The translations under genes and the position numbers were made by a program. Shown here in pieces: positions 8,034 through 17,571 of a DNA stretch of 64,000 nt. Source of the stretch: Lachnospiraceae bacterium UBA4338 (GTDB lineage: Bacteria; Bacillota; Clostridia; Lachnospirales; Lachnospiraceae); NCBI GenBank assembly GCA_002393735.1, contig DGTK01000013.1, positions 1 to 64,000 of the forward strand, written 5' to 3'. Position 1 is the first letter of the stretch. The number at the start of each line of letters is the position of its first letter. Under the pieces are notes generated by a model. That model made no database searches, was not told the origin of the DNA, and saw only the letters and a program-made list of their open reading frames with translations.

Positions 8034-9038
8034 TTAAATGTCATAAATACTTCTTAAAAATTCTTCACTAGAATTTTTAATGGTATTGTAATACAATTGT
8101 TCTTTTTTTATTTTTTCATTCAACTCATCAACAAACAGCCTATATTTTTTTGAATGTTTAGAACTAAATCGATTCTTATAAGCAACAAAACGATCAATAT
8201 ACTTATCCACCCTAAACAACTTAGGCTTATTATAACTTATTTTATTTTTCCAATAGATATGTTCAAATCCTTTTGTATCATCACAATATACGCTATGTAA
8301 TTTTTTCATATCTTTGCAAAAAGCGGTTGTCACCTCATTATTAACACTTGAATTACTTGCTGAATTTTGATGCATTCTGTAAAGTACAATAAAGTCATCA
8401 TCAAAAAGTACGTCAGCTCCTTTTTTTATCATTGAATACCATGTAGGATCATCTTCAAGCAGAAAAAAAGAACGATTAAAATCCTTTGCGCCACATTGAA
8501 CATATAATTCTTTTTTATATATTGCAGAAGGTGTATGTATAAAGCACCCTTTTCTCATTCGTCTTAACTTATCCTTATATTTAGTACAAAATCTATCACC
8601 AAAATGTTGTTCTAGTAATATTTCATTTATACCAAGTCTACCATCGCATAATTCAACCCTTTGAAAGCAAATCAAAGAGTTACTTTTGAGTTTATCAAAT
8701 TTTTCAAATAGGTTTCTAGAACTAAAAACATCATCACCAGCAATTACCTTAAAATAATCACCTTCTACTTTTTCTAACAATAGGTTATAATTACTTACAG
8801 TTCCACAATTATTATTATTACATATAATACTAACCTCGTTAAACAAATCTCTATTCTTCTCAACCCACTTTGTTGCAACACGAACCGATTCATCTTTTGA
8901 CGCATCATCCACAATTATAAGATTAACTTTTAGTTTTTCTCCATAATTCTGTTTTTGGTATTTGATACTCTCTAATGTTTCAACAATTAACTTTTCTTGA
9001 TTATATAACAAAATACCAAATGTAAATTCACTAATCAT
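8034..9038 (-). CDS. Glycosyltransferase family 2
   Basis: This 334-residue protein has a GT-A fold at the N-terminus: FTFGILLYNQEKLIVETLESI, then the nucleotide-binding IIVDDASKDES near residue 42 and the metal-binding GDDVF near residue 99. The C-terminal 130 residues are rich in Lys, Tyr and Asp and have no clear domain. It would add one sugar to the lipid-linked repeat unit at the cytoplasmic face. The start has GGAG seven bases upstream. It sits between fdtA and a GT4 gene; the neighbourhood suggests, but does not prove, transfer of a 3-amino-3,6-dideoxyhexose. Confidence 0.85.
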   Translation of the reverse strand: MISEFTFGILLYNQEKLIVETLESIKYQKQNYGEKLKVNLIIVDDASKDESVRVATKWVEKNRDLFNEVSIICNNNNCGTVSNYNLLLEKVEGDYFKVIAGDDVFSSRNLFEKFDKLKSNSLICFQRVELCDGRLGINEILLEQHFGDRFCTKYKDKLRRMRKGCFIHTPSAIYKKELYVQCGAKDFNRSFFLLEDDPTWYSMIKKGADVLFDDDFIVLYRMHQNSASNSSVNNEVTTAFCKDMKKLHSVYCDDTKGFEHIYWKNKISYNKPKLFRVDKYIDRFVAYKNRFSSKHSKKYRLFVDELNEKIKKEQLYYNTIKNSSEEFLRSIYDI

Positions 9039-9119
9039 TTTTCATCTCCACGCAGTTAATAAAATAGCAAACTTTTAAAAGTCAAATCACCTTTAACCTC
9101 ATCAAATCTACATACTGAA

Positions 9120-10169
9120 TTAATCAAGAACTGTTTCCCACAAATCTAAAGAATTCTGTACAGAAAATGCCTTTACATCTTCTAAGGCATTGTCAGAAAG
9201 TCCAAGTCTTAGTTCCTTATTATTAATCAGTTCAATAATATTGTCTGCCAAGCCATTGCTATCTCTTATAGGTGATAACAAAGAATTGTACTTGTCTCTT
9301 GCATATTCTCTCACGCCCTTATAGTCTGTCGATGCAAGGGTTGCTCCACACGCCATAGCTTCAATCCCAGTCAATCCAAAACCTTCTTCTATAGTTGCAC
9401 AAACCCAAACAGAACAGTTATTATATATTTCAACAGTTTCATTCTGATTTGCATTTTTTTTATAGATAATCCATTCTGGCATATCATCAGGTCTATCTGC
9501 GGTTCCAAAAGAATAAACAACTAAATTGGGATGAGAATTTTTAACAATTTTCAATGCCTCAATTGCATATATGCATCCCTTGTATTCATTTTGATGGTAC
9601 AGCATTCCAACTGCATAAGGCGATCTATCTTCCCGCTTTTGAATAACACGATAAACATCTAAATTTATAGGATTTTTTATAATAATACTTGGAGTTTTCG
9701 AGTAAATATCAACAACTTTTTTTAACCATCCCGAAATAACAACCTTAGTCATATCTAGCTTATATGAGTCAATCACCATCTTATCTGACACGCCCCAATT
9801 TTCGAAATCTTGAATAAAATAGATTTTCTTTAATCCACTAAAATGATGTGCTACAAAATCTGCTGTTTTAAGTTCAGTTGCAATAACATAATCAAAATCA
9901 TATTTAGTTTTACTTCCGTTAGGATAATAAGAAATTTTAACGACAGATTCGTTTATTTTAAACCAAGTAGGTCTAATTTTTGTTAAATATTTCACACCAA
10001 GTTTTCGGATAACCGATGGATACTTTTGAAGCGAATCTAAATTCATAAACATAATAGATACGTCAAATTCTCTTGAATCTAGTAAATTAGCATAAGTGTA
10101 CACCATCTTATATCCACCACTAGGTTGTGCACTTGTATTATATAAAACAAAGCATATTTTTTTTTTCAT
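9120..10169 (-). CDS. Glycosyltransferase family 4 (WsaF-like)
   Basis: The protein has 349 residues in two GT-B halves. The N-terminal half has CFVLYNTSAQPSGGYKMVY; IYFIQDFENWG near residue 115 resembles the YFIQDYE stretch of rhamnosyltransferases such as WsaF. The C-terminal donor site has CATIEEGFGLTGIEAMACGA, the E-x7-E motif of GT4. It overlaps the upstream polymerase gene by 4 bp, so translation is probably coupled. An AGGG ribosome-binding site precedes the ATG. Donor and acceptor sugars cannot be read from sequence. Confidence 0.85.
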   Translation of the reverse strand: MKKKICFVLYNTSAQPSGGYKMVYTYANLLDSREFDVSIMFMNLDSLQKYPSVIRKLGVKYLTKIRPTWFKINESVVKISYYPNGSKTKYDFDYVIATELKTADFVAHHFSGLKKIYFIQDFENWGVSDKMVIDSYKLDMTKVVISGWLKKVVDIYSKTPSIIIKNPINLDVYRVIQKREDRSPYAVGMLYHQNEYKGCIYAIEALKIVKNSHPNLVVYSFGTADRPDDMPEWIIYKKNANQNETVEIYNNCSVWVCATIEEGFGLTGIEAMACGATLASTDYKGVREYARDKYNSLLSPIRDSNGLADNIIELINNKELRLGLSDNALEDVKAFSVQNSLDLWETVLD

Positions 10170-11461
10170 AATAACCCTTTTTCCTTATTTTGTTCATTGA
10201 GCATTTTTATTCCTACTACCAAAACAAAGTTGCACATTTTCCACCATAAAACATCCATTGAAACCGACATAATAAATATTATTATCAACAAAATACAGCC
10301 CATCTTAACATTAGCGTTATTATTTCTTATACTTCTATTAATGCCATAAGCAAAAATGCCAATATATAATACAATACCAATTATACCTGTTTCCAACCAT
10401 GTTGTAAGGAATTGATTGTCTATTCCCAAATTCCATGTACCACCTTCAGTTGTATAAACAGCATTATAATGTGAAAATTCTACTCCTGCCCCTAAGCCTT
10501 CCCCAGCGAAAAGACGAATTGGATTATTATATAAAAAACACACCACATTACTGATATTGCCCGCTCTAATTTCCCTTGATGCAAAAGTATTATTCATATC
10601 AAGAACCAACGACAAGTAATTTTTAACGTCATCAAATATTTCTATCACTTTATCCCACATAAATGCAACTATACCAACCATTGCAAACAACAATATAATT
10701 GACACAAGAAGATACGAATAGTTAGTATACTTTTTTCTTTGGGATTGAGCACTCGAAGACCTATATCCAATGACGAATCGCGCAACCACGATGCAATAAA
10801 AAATCGCTGTTGCGAGCCAAATAATTCTTGTTCGCGTCCCATATATATTTATGACATAAATCATACCGGCCAATATTTGAAGAAATAAATTATTAAATCC
10901 ATAATAATGCAAAGAAATTATAGCAAGCAAAAAAAACAATGCAGCAATTGCTGGACTACTAAAAAAAGAGCTCAACCTAAACATTGATGTATGCTCATAC
11001 GGTAAGCAAAATGGTTTTATAAATCCAAAAACACGCGAGACAAAATACGTCTTTGTTGCATACTCAATTATACCAAAAACGCCAAAAACAATCGCTACCC
11101 ATTGAATGTAAAGAAAGAATCGGTCCCACCTTATTCCCTCTGCAAGGTAAAGAGCGACAAAAGCAGTTGTCAATTGAGAAGCCAAAAAAACTTTCATCGA
11201 ATCAATAGCAAAAATGTTTGTCTCAAATAACATAGATGGGATTGTGCAAATCGCTTCAAATAATAAAAACGATAAATATAAAACAATCACCTTATTTGCT
11301 TTATTAACTCTTAGCGAATGTAATTTAACGCTTTGCCTGCGTAATAACATGTAACTAAAACAGACTAGTAAAAGGCCCAAAAGCGCATATTCAAACGATA
11401 TATTTAGATGAATCTCGATAATAATTAAAATCAAGAAAAGAAGCAATAAAAACTCTCTCAT
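10166..11461 (-). CDS. O-antigen/EPS polymerase (Wzy-like), distal unit
   Basis: This membrane protein of about 431 residues has some 11-12 hydrophobic segments and a large exported loop near residues 290-350 that contains GEGLGAG, GTWNLGIDNQFLTTWLETGIIG, a pattern typical of Wzy/O-antigen-ligase family polymerases. I place the start at the ATG at 11461, since GGAG lies six bases before it; a TTG at 11482 in the same frame has no such signal and would overlap the upstream gene. It should join flipped repeat units on the outer face. It is one of three Wzy/WaaL-like proteins in the window. Confidence 0.85.
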   Translation of the reverse strand: MREFLLLLFLILIIIEIHLNISFEYALLGLLLVCFSYMLLRRQSVKLHSLRVNKANKVIVLYLSFLLFEAICTIPSMLFETNIFAIDSMKVFLASQLTTAFVALYLAEGIRWDRFFLYIQWVAIVFGVFGIIEYATKTYFVSRVFGFIKPFCLPYEHTSMFRLSSFFSSPAIAALFFLLAIISLHYYGFNNLFLQILAGMIYVINIYGTRTRIIWLATAIFYCIVVARFVIGYRSSSAQSQRKKYTNYSYLLVSIILLFAMVGIVAFMWDKVIEIFDDVKNYLSLVLDMNNTFASREIRAGNISNVVCFLYNNPIRLFAGEGLGAGVEFSHYNAVYTTEGGTWNLGIDNQFLTTWLETGIIGIVLYIGIFAYGINRSIRNNNANVKMGCILLIIIFIMSVSMDVLWWKMCNFVLVVGIKMLNEQNKEKGLL

Positions 11462-11478
11462 TTTTTCTCCATATATAC

Positions 11479-12336
11479 TCAAACATTTTTTATGATTTTT
11501 TTTATTAACTCCTTACAAACAAATAGAAACTGCCAAATATATATATGAACCATCATAATATTAGTATAGTTAGAATAATTTCTAAAATAATACCTTTCGG
11601 ATTCCATCTCCATTTTCAACATATTCCATCTATCTACAATATCTTGTTTATAATACTTGTGATTGTGAATATATTCACAGTCAAGAATGACACCTAGTTT
11701 ATAACCTTCTTTTATCATTCGCGATCCCAATATTTCTTCTTCTCGATACAAAAAAATACCCGGGTCAAAATAATTACATTTTTTGAGAGAACAACCACGT
11801 GCCATAAAAAAACTACCAGGAAGAAAACTTTGTTCACATAATCCATTCACATATTTCAATTTTTTTTCATTTCGTTCATCTAACCTAGGAACAATCACGC
11901 GCAAAATCAACCTTATCCCGTCTAAATCATAATATCTAAGCGGAAGAATTGAACCATCGCACTGTCTCATACGTGGTGCCATCGCACCATATCCTTCATT
12001 TTGTTCCATTTTGTCAATAAGAAGCGAAATGACACCCTCATCAAATTCAACATCACTATTAGATACAATGACATAATCACAACTAAGAACTTCAACCAAT
12101 AGCTTTAAAGCTATATTATTCCCCTTTGAGTAGCCCAAATTCTCTTTTTCATTAATAATTCTAACTCTGTCATCTAAAAGATCATCCAGAAGAGACAAAT
12201 CTGTATTGTCACAATCATTATTTACTATTACTAAATACGAAATACTGCTATCAGTTAGATATACATTAGCAATATCAAATATTTCTTTTGTGTTGTGGTA
12301 ATTCACTAAGGCTACGCCAACTTTTTTATTGTTCAT
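11479..12336 (-). CDS. Glycosyltransferase family 2 (rhamnosyltransferase-like)
   Basis: This 285-residue GT-A enzyme has VGVALVNYHNTKEI at the start, VIVNNDCDNTD near residue 36, ENLGYSKGNNIAL near residue 64, and the metal-binding VSNSDVEFDE near residue 91. The ENLGYxxGNN motif is common in rhamnosyltransferase-type GT2 proteins. FLPGSFFMARG and FLYREEEILGSRM follow in the acceptor half. The two C-terminal helices (YIWQFLFVCKELIKKIIKNV) could associate with the membrane. It ends 17 bp before the polymerase start. Specificity cannot be assigned. Confidence 0.84.
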   Translation of the reverse strand: MNNKKVGVALVNYHNTKEIFDIANVYLTDSSISYLVIVNNDCDNTDLSLLDDLLDDRVRIINEKENLGYSKGNNIALKLLVEVLSCDYVIVSNSDVEFDEGVISLLIDKMEQNEGYGAMAPRMRQCDGSILPLRYYDLDGIRLILRVIVPRLDERNEKKLKYVNGLCEQSFLPGSFFMARGCSLKKCNYFDPGIFLYREEEILGSRMIKEGYKLGVILDCEYIHNHKYYKQDIVDRWNMLKMEMESERYYFRNYSNYTNIMMVHIYIWQFLFVCKELIKKIIKNV

Positions 12337-12387
12337 ATAATTCTCACGTTCTTATATTTTCATATAAAATATCTCAACATAGTAAAA

Positions 12388-13425
12388 TTATAGTAATTTA
12401 TAAAACCGGTACGCAGATTCGTTCCAATCATATAATTTCAAAACATCTTTTGTGTTAATCGTTTTAAACTCATCTATTCTAGTATTATTATAATCCAAAG
12501 GATTAATGTAAAAAGCATAGTCTTTATATATTTCATGCATACATGGTGTGTCTGATACAATTATTGACTTTGCACCACACGCAACGGCTTCAAGCGGTGG
12601 AATGCCGAAGCCCTCATATAGCGTCGGGAAAAGAAATGCAGTGCAATTTTTCATGAGTGACTTTGCCTCTTCATCTGACACATATCCAAGGAATAATACA
12701 TTATCCAGTTTGTCAAATCCAAGTTTTATGCGAACACTATCCAAATCGCCACCTCCAGCAACGACAAACTGATAACTTGGATTATTATTCGCACAATTAA
12801 GTATCCACTCAAAATTTTTGTTTTTTGCAATAGTTGCCAACGAAAAGAAATACTCAAATCTTTTAATATTGTTATTATTTAGTATGTCTTCATCTTCTCC
12901 TACTTCATCCATATGCTGCCAACTATTGTAAATAACCTCTATTCTGCTTTCATCCAATCGGTAATTATTCAATATCTCTTTCTTGGAAAAATTAGAAACA
13001 GTTACAATCTTCATCCTTGATAGCACAATCAGTCTATACAAATATCTCCTCCAAAGAACCGATATTTTCCCCCTAAAAGTACTATTGAAGAAATCCGGAC
13101 GAACTTTAAAAATGATGTCGTGAAGCACAACAATGCCTTTTCTATAGCATACTGGAATAATATTTGTAAAAAAAATACCATCCAATCGATTTTTTTTAGC
13201 ATATCTTACAAAGTCTATTTGTTCCCATAACTTTCCTTTTGTTGAACCATATTTAATGACCTGTAGTTTTTCAAACTCTTTTGAATCATCATAATATTCT
13301 GGAACTAATATGCGTAAAGGTTCTGACACATCATACTTATCCCATCTTTTTAATATTTCATAGCCAAATCTTTGCACACCATTCGTCTTTTCAGTTAAAA
13401 AATACCCATCAATAATATAACTCAT
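12388..13425 (-). CDS. Glycosyltransferase family 4
   Basis: The protein has 345 residues. The N-terminal half has NGVQRFGYEIL and GIVVLHDIIFK; the C-terminal half has FEYFFSLATIAKNKNFEWIL, LFLGYVSDEE and FPTLYEGFGIPPLEAVACGA, the GT4 donor-site motif. It resembles mannosyl/rhamnosyl transferases that begin SYIIDGYFL. The gene overlaps the next upstream GT4 gene by 17 bp, so the two are likely translated together. The GT4 neighbour shares the same YEGFGIPPLEA motif but the rest differs, indicating old rather than recent duplication. Confidence 0.85.
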   Translation of the reverse strand: MSYIIDGYFLTEKTNGVQRFGYEILKRWDKYDVSEPLRILVPEYYDDSKEFEKLQVIKYGSTKGKLWEQIDFVRYAKKNRLDGIFFTNIIPVCYRKGIVVLHDIIFKVRPDFFNSTFRGKISVLWRRYLYRLIVLSRMKIVTVSNFSKKEILNNYRLDESRIEVIYNSWQHMDEVGEDEDILNNNNIKRFEYFFSLATIAKNKNFEWILNCANNNPSYQFVVAGGGDLDSVRIKLGFDKLDNVLFLGYVSDEEAKSLMKNCTAFLFPTLYEGFGIPPLEAVACGAKSIIVSDTPCMHEIYKDYAFYINPLDYNNTRIDEFKTINTKDVLKLYDWNESAYRFYKLL

Positions 13426-14509
13426 TTATACTCTCTTCAATCTTATTTCTTACAATATTTACTGTTTTGTCCCAGGAGAAAAAACTTACACGTTTATAAC
13501 CCCTGTTAACAATATCCGCAACATCTACCAAACCATCCAAAAACAAACTTATGGCGTTTGCTATACTCATAGAATCTTTACCGTCTACAAGTATTGCCGC
13601 GTCACCAACCACTTCAGGGATAGCCGAATTATTAGCAGCGATAACCGGCGTTCCACATGCCATCGCCTCAAGTGGAGGAATTCCAAAGCCCTCATACAGC
13701 GACGGGAAAACAAATATATCCGCAAGGTTATAAAAATCGACCAATTCTTCTTTGCTAACCAACCCCGTATGCTTCACTTTATCAATTATACCCAATTTTT
13801 TTTCTTGTTCTTCTAAATCAACACTCTTAAATGCTTTACCGACTAAGATCAATTCAAAATCATCACCTGGAATATGTTTTAATGCCTCCAACAAAGTACT
13901 TAAATTCTTATGTGGTTTAAGGTTTCCAACATATAGTATTTTAATCTTTTCTTTTGAAATGTTGAACTTCTGATATAAATATTCTATTTCAGTTCTATCT
14001 TTTAAACAAAAATCATTATCAATTGCATTATACGTAATACTAATTTTATTATCATTCACCCCAAAACAATTAATTATATCTTTTTTAGAGTTCTCTGAAA
14101 CCGTAAAAATATGGATAGCTCTCCTAATTGCCTGGTCCATCAAAAATCTAGCATATATATATTTTATTTTGCTACCCAAAAACTCTGGAAGAAGAATATG
14201 GGTCAAATCATGAACCGTAACAACATATTTTCCTCTATATGTAACTGGGACATTATAATGCGGAAAATGCATAATATTTATTCCAGATTTCTTCACAACC
14301 TTATTGGGAAATAATATCTGTTCTTTAGGGCTATAAATAGGGGCATTGTATGGTATCACTTTTACTTGCTTGTCATATCTTCTTATTTCTTCTTCATTCC
14401 CTAGTGCATAATCATATATACCATGTCCCATGAGATGTTGAATATACGTACCAATACCCGACATCTCTATCATTCTTGCATCAATACCAATTATCTTACC
14501 ATTAATCAA
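13409..14509 (-). CDS. Glycosyltransferase family 4, TTG start
   Basis: This 366-residue GT-B enzyme has IGIDARMIEMSGIGTYIQHL at the N-terminus, YVVTVHDLTHIL, LYVGNLKPHKNLSTLLEAL, GLVSKEELVDFY and FPSLYEGFGIPPLEAMACGT, all characteristic of the WbpX/MtfB mannosyltransferase-like group of GT4. The first codon is TTG at 14509: GGAG lies seven bases upstream and no in-frame ATG precedes the conserved start of the fold. It follows the first gene of the unit with a 33-bp gap. Mannose or rhamnose transfer is a reasonable guess from the family, no more. Confidence 0.85.
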   Translation of the reverse strand: MINGKIIGIDARMIEMSGIGTYIQHLMGHGIYDYALGNEEEIRRYDKQVKVIPYNAPIYSPKEQILFPNKVVKKSGINIMHFPHYNVPVTYRGKYVVTVHDLTHILLPEFLGSKIKYIYARFLMDQAIRRAIHIFTVSENSKKDIINCFGVNDNKISITYNAIDNDFCLKDRTEIEYLYQKFNISKEKIKILYVGNLKPHKNLSTLLEALKHIPGDDFELILVGKAFKSVDLEEQEKKLGIIDKVKHTGLVSKEELVDFYNLADIFVFPSLYEGFGIPPLEAMACGTPVIAANNSAIPEVVGDAAILVDGKDSMSIANAISLFLDGLVDVADIVNRGYKRVSFFSWDKTVNIVRNKIEESINELYY

Positions 14510-14542
14510 AGCATAAACTCCTACTGTAAATCTACATTTTTA

Positions 14543-15673
14543 CTAAAGACTATCAATAACATTCCTAATATTATTCTTAAACTGAGAATTTAAAAACATA
14601 TCTTCAACACGTTTTTTCCCATTCACCCCAAACTCTCTCCTTAAATCGACATCATCTGCCAAGATCTCTAAAGCATTTGCATATGCTATCACATTCTTGT
14701 TTTCAACTTCTAGACCCGTTTTACCGTTGATACTTACATAATTAACACCTGATCCAGGTATTGTAAATGTAACAGCTGGTTTGCCATAATACATTCCCTC
14801 TGCCAGAGCAAGCCCAAAAGCCTCATTTTTAGTGATGGACGGGAAACAAAAAATATCCATCGCTGTAAGATAACCTTTTAATTCAACGTCATCTATAAGA
14901 CCAAGAAAATGAATCTTCTCATCATCTCCAGCCTCCTTCTTAAGGTTTTCTGTTTCTTCCCCCTTGCCTGATATATAAACCTGAAATCTATCATCAAGTA
15001 AATGCGTTGCTTGGATTAAATATTTAAAGCCTTTGTATTCAGTATGTCTTCCTACTGCTAGGCATATAATTTTATCCTTGTTCTTATCACGTATTTCTTT
15101 GGCTTTCTTCTCCACCTCAGGTGATGATTGCAAACGTTCAACATTTATGCAATTCGGAACAACTTTGCATTTTGAACGAGCAGAAGATAAATACGGGCTG
15201 CCATCAACATAAGTAGGACTTGTTGCGATTAATAAATCAGTTCTTTTTACAAGTTTCTTATTTTGACCAACAAAAAACAATTTAAGAATCTTTTGTTTAA
15301 CAATATCTAAATGCCAATATATTGCCAATTTACAATCTTTAGGAATATATCTCAAAAGATAATGTGCTACAAATGGATTAGGATAATGAAAAATAATAAT
15401 GTCTGGTTTAAAAGAAATAATCGTATCTTTTAATCTCTTTCCAAAAGTCTTTGATAAACCTTGAGAAGCCACTTTAGCAAAACAGCCAGACCTTATTATC
15501 TCAATCCCATCAACCTCATCAATCAAATCTTCTTTAGAATCATTAAAACATATAACTTTTTGTTCATAATAACCGACAAGAGATTTGACACAATCTTGAG
15601 CTATTTGTTCTGTTCCGCCACGAAAAGGATAATAATATTTTGATATGTGTAATATTTTTTTCATATTAGTCAT
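14543..15673 (-). CDS. Glycosyltransferase family 4, first gene of the distal unit
   Basis: The protein has GT4 organisation: ILHISKYYYPFRGGTEQIAQD at the start, IIIFHYPNPF, LAVGRHTEYKGFKYLIQA, IHFLGLIDD and FPSITKNEAFGLALAEGMYYG. Three in-frame ATG codons exist (15688, 15673, 15664); AGGAAG is three bases before the one at 15673, and the conserved fold starts just after 15664, so the exact start is uncertain. This gene is the first after the terminator at 15.84 kb and sits just downstream of an extended -10 promoter, so it opens the AT-rich distal operon. The sequence resembles RfaB-like rhamnosyl or mannosyl transferases. Confidence 0.85.
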   Translation of the reverse strand: MTNMKKILHISKYYYPFRGGTEQIAQDCVKSLVGYYEQKVICFNDSKEDLIDEVDGIEIIRSGCFAKVASQGLSKTFGKRLKDTIISFKPDIIIFHYPNPFVAHYLLRYIPKDCKLAIYWHLDIVKQKILKLFFVGQNKKLVKRTDLLIATSPTYVDGSPYLSSARSKCKVVPNCINVERLQSSPEVEKKAKEIRDKNKDKIICLAVGRHTEYKGFKYLIQATHLLDDRFQVYISGKGEETENLKKEAGDDEKIHFLGLIDDVELKGYLTAMDIFCFPSITKNEAFGLALAEGMYYGKPAVTFTIPGSGVNYVSINGKTGLEVENKNVIAYANALEILADDVDLRREFGVNGKKRVEDMFLNSQFKNNIRNVIDSL

Positions 15674-15706
15674 TGACTTCCTGTACATTTACTCATAATT
15701 ATAAGA

Positions 15707-15715
15707 ATTATAGCA
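15707..15715 (-). promoter_or_regulatory. Extended -10 promoter of the distal polysaccharide operon
   Basis: Read on the minus strand the sequence is TGCTATAAT: a perfect TATAAT with the TGn extension. No good -35 is found 16-18 bp upstream, which is usual for extended -10 promoters. It lies between the terminator at 15.84 kb and the first GT4 gene; transcription would begin about base 15700. The same nine bases occur at 31.19 kb and 46.08 kb before other transcription units. Confidence 0.65.
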
Positions 15716-15832
15716 CAAATTTAGTGTTAATACTATATTTATTTTGTTATAGAACAATATCACCATAAAGTGAATAATACAATATTTATCTAATACGTTT
15801 TCGTCCAAAGGCAATTATTATAATCTTTTAAT

Positions 15833-15861
15833 AAAAAAGAATCTCGTCTAAACGAGATTCT
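15833..15861 (-). terminator. Intrinsic terminator between the two polysaccharide units
   Basis: A 10-bp perfect stem (AGAATCTCGT with ACGAGATTCT) closes a 4-base CTAA loop; on the minus strand it is followed by six T. It lies 60 bp after the 62-residue orphan gene and marks the end of the proximal operon. Confidence 0.9.
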
Positions 15862-15920
15862 AAACATTTTTATAAGCCACTCCTTAAAACTACTTCATTC
15901 AAAAGTCAATTTTCCGGTAT

Positions 15921-16109
15921 TTATTTCAAAACACTATCAACAACCTTCTTAACATCTGTCTTATTAATATCAACTTTCTTAGTCTTATCATTAATTTTGT
16001 CAATAACATTATCTGCAGCCTTGGAATCAAGCGCTTTATTAACTACTATCTTAACATCATCTTTATCGACACTCTTTACTATTTTTTCAGCTTCTTTCCT
16101 AATATCCAT
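15921..16109 (-). CDS. Small charged protein of unknown function
   Basis: I do not recognise this 62-residue protein. It is rich in Lys, Asp and Val, has no membrane segment or cysteine, and is likely helical. It shows a loose internal repeat: VDKDDVKIVVNKAL near residue 14 and INKTDVKKVVDSVL near residue 48, both with D-V-K-x-V-V. It is very likely a real gene, because GAGGAGGT stands seven bases before the ATG and it lies 14 bp after the sugar transferase gene, just before the operon terminator. The last-gene position suggests a role tied to polysaccharide assembly or its control, but that is inference only. Confidence 0.7.
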   Translation of the reverse strand: MDIRKEAEKIVKSVDKDDVKIVVNKALDSKAADNVIDKINDKTKKVDINKTDVKKVVDSVLK

Positions 16110-16123
16110 CTTTTAGACCTCCT

Positions 16124-17551
16124 CTATTCGCTACCTCTTCCGGTAAACACTGCTCCTACCGTCTGGAACAATATTTTAATGTCAAGCCATATAGACCAAT
16201 TGTCAATATACTGCATATCAAGTTTAATGATATCATCAAATTCCTTAATATTTGATCTTCCACTTACCTGCCACATTCCTGTAATTCCAGGCACCATAGC
16301 CAAACGGCATTTATGTGCTGCTTCATATTCTTTAAATTCCTGCTCTGTTGGAGGTCTGGTACCAACCAAAGACATATCGCCCTTAAATACATTCCAAAAC
16401 TGCGGAAGTTCATCTATACTAGTCTTGCGAAGGAACTTGCCAACCTTGGTTATACGTGGATCATCCTTCATTTTGAACATAGGACCTTCCATTTCATTAT
16501 CTTTCATAAGAGCTGCTTTACGCTCTTCTGCATCTATATACATAGAGCGATACTTATAGAAGTTAAATATTTCACCATTCTTACCAACTCTTTTCTGAAC
16601 AAAGAAAACAGGTCCCTTTGAATCGAGTTTAATAAGTGGTGCTACAAATATGTAAGATACTCCAAGAATCACAAGACCCACTGTACTTCCTACTAAGTCC
16701 AACGCACGTTTTGCTATGAACTGCCTAGTTGAATATATATTTCTTGCAAAAGAAACCGTCGCATACTTTCCCACTCTGTTAAGCGTTCTTTTTCCTGAAT
16801 GAACCATATTAAATATATCAATATTTACATCCACAAGAATACCCATATCACGCATCTGCTTAACCCAGGTTTTTATCTGCTCTGTATTATGTTCAATGCA
16901 ATTTGTAATAAACACTTCGTCAACCTTATGATGTGTTACATAATCTATTAAATTATCACCAGTAGCAACTACTTTAATCTCATGAGCAACCAACTCACCA
17001 ACTGCGCTAGCGTGTTCACCAACTAGAGCAACCCCTTCAATCTCTCTGTACCACTCATTGTATTTAAGAAGATTATCTAAGACCTCATCACATTTATCTC
17101 TTGGTACTACTACAAGCATTTTACTGCTATAGCGACTCCTTCTATAAATCTTAAGCAAGTAATTTTTAATTAACAATCTTCCAAGATAAGCAAGTAGTAC
17201 ATGGAAAATAAAATAATAGCCAAATATAGCTCGGGAAAATTCACTACCCACTTTTAACACATACATCAATATAGCAAGACAGGCTGCCACTGACATTTCA
17301 AGACCAAATAACTGTAATGCCTCATCAAAATAACCTCTTCTAATAAAATTCTTGTAATAATTTATAAGAAGACCAAGTACCAGATATATCGCACATATAA
17401 TAAAAAGGATTGTTCCCGTCTGATATCCCGCTCCTATTGCAAACCACTTTTGAAACCTTATATACGTTGCAAGGGCAAAGGCTATTATTATGCACACAAA
17501 GTCTGAGAAGAGCGCTAATAAATGTTCAATTGTTTTTCTTTTTTCATACAT
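16124..17551 (-). CDS. Undecaprenyl-phosphate sugar phosphotransferase (WbaP/EpsE-like initiating enzyme)
   Basis: The 475-residue protein has four or five membrane segments in residues 10-130, a central nucleotide-binding-like domain (about 140-265), and a C-terminal bacterial sugar transferase domain. The latter opens with KRALDLVGSTVGLVILG (a membrane re-entrant helix), then GPVFFVQKRVGKNGEIFNFYKYRSM, the catalytic Asp-Glu pair in TSIDELPQFWNVFKGDMSLVG, and PGITGMWQVSGRS. It would transfer a sugar phosphate from a UDP-sugar to undecaprenyl phosphate, starting a repeat unit. A second, shorter enzyme of this kind is encoded at 27285-29039, so two glycans may be initiated by this locus. Its gene is followed by the 62-residue orphan. 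Confidence 0.93.
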   Translation of the reverse strand: MYEKRKTIEHLLALFSDFVCIIIAFALATYIRFQKWFAIGAGYQTGTILFIICAIYLVLGLLINYYKNFIRRGYFDEALQLFGLEMSVAACLAILMYVLKVGSEFSRAIFGYYFIFHVLLAYLGRLLIKNYLLKIYRRSRYSSKMLVVVPRDKCDEVLDNLLKYNEWYREIEGVALVGEHASAVGELVAHEIKVVATGDNLIDYVTHHKVDEVFITNCIEHNTEQIKTWVKQMRDMGILVDVNIDIFNMVHSGKRTLNRVGKYATVSFARNIYSTRQFIAKRALDLVGSTVGLVILGVSYIFVAPLIKLDSKGPVFFVQKRVGKNGEIFNFYKYRSMYIDAEERKAALMKDNEMEGPMFKMKDDPRITKVGKFLRKTSIDELPQFWNVFKGDMSLVGTRPPTEQEFKEYEAAHKCRLAMVPGITGMWQVSGRSNIKEFDDIIKLDMQYIDNWSIWLDIKILFQTVGAVFTGRGSE

Positions 17552-17571
17552 ATTTTTCTACCATCTTTATA

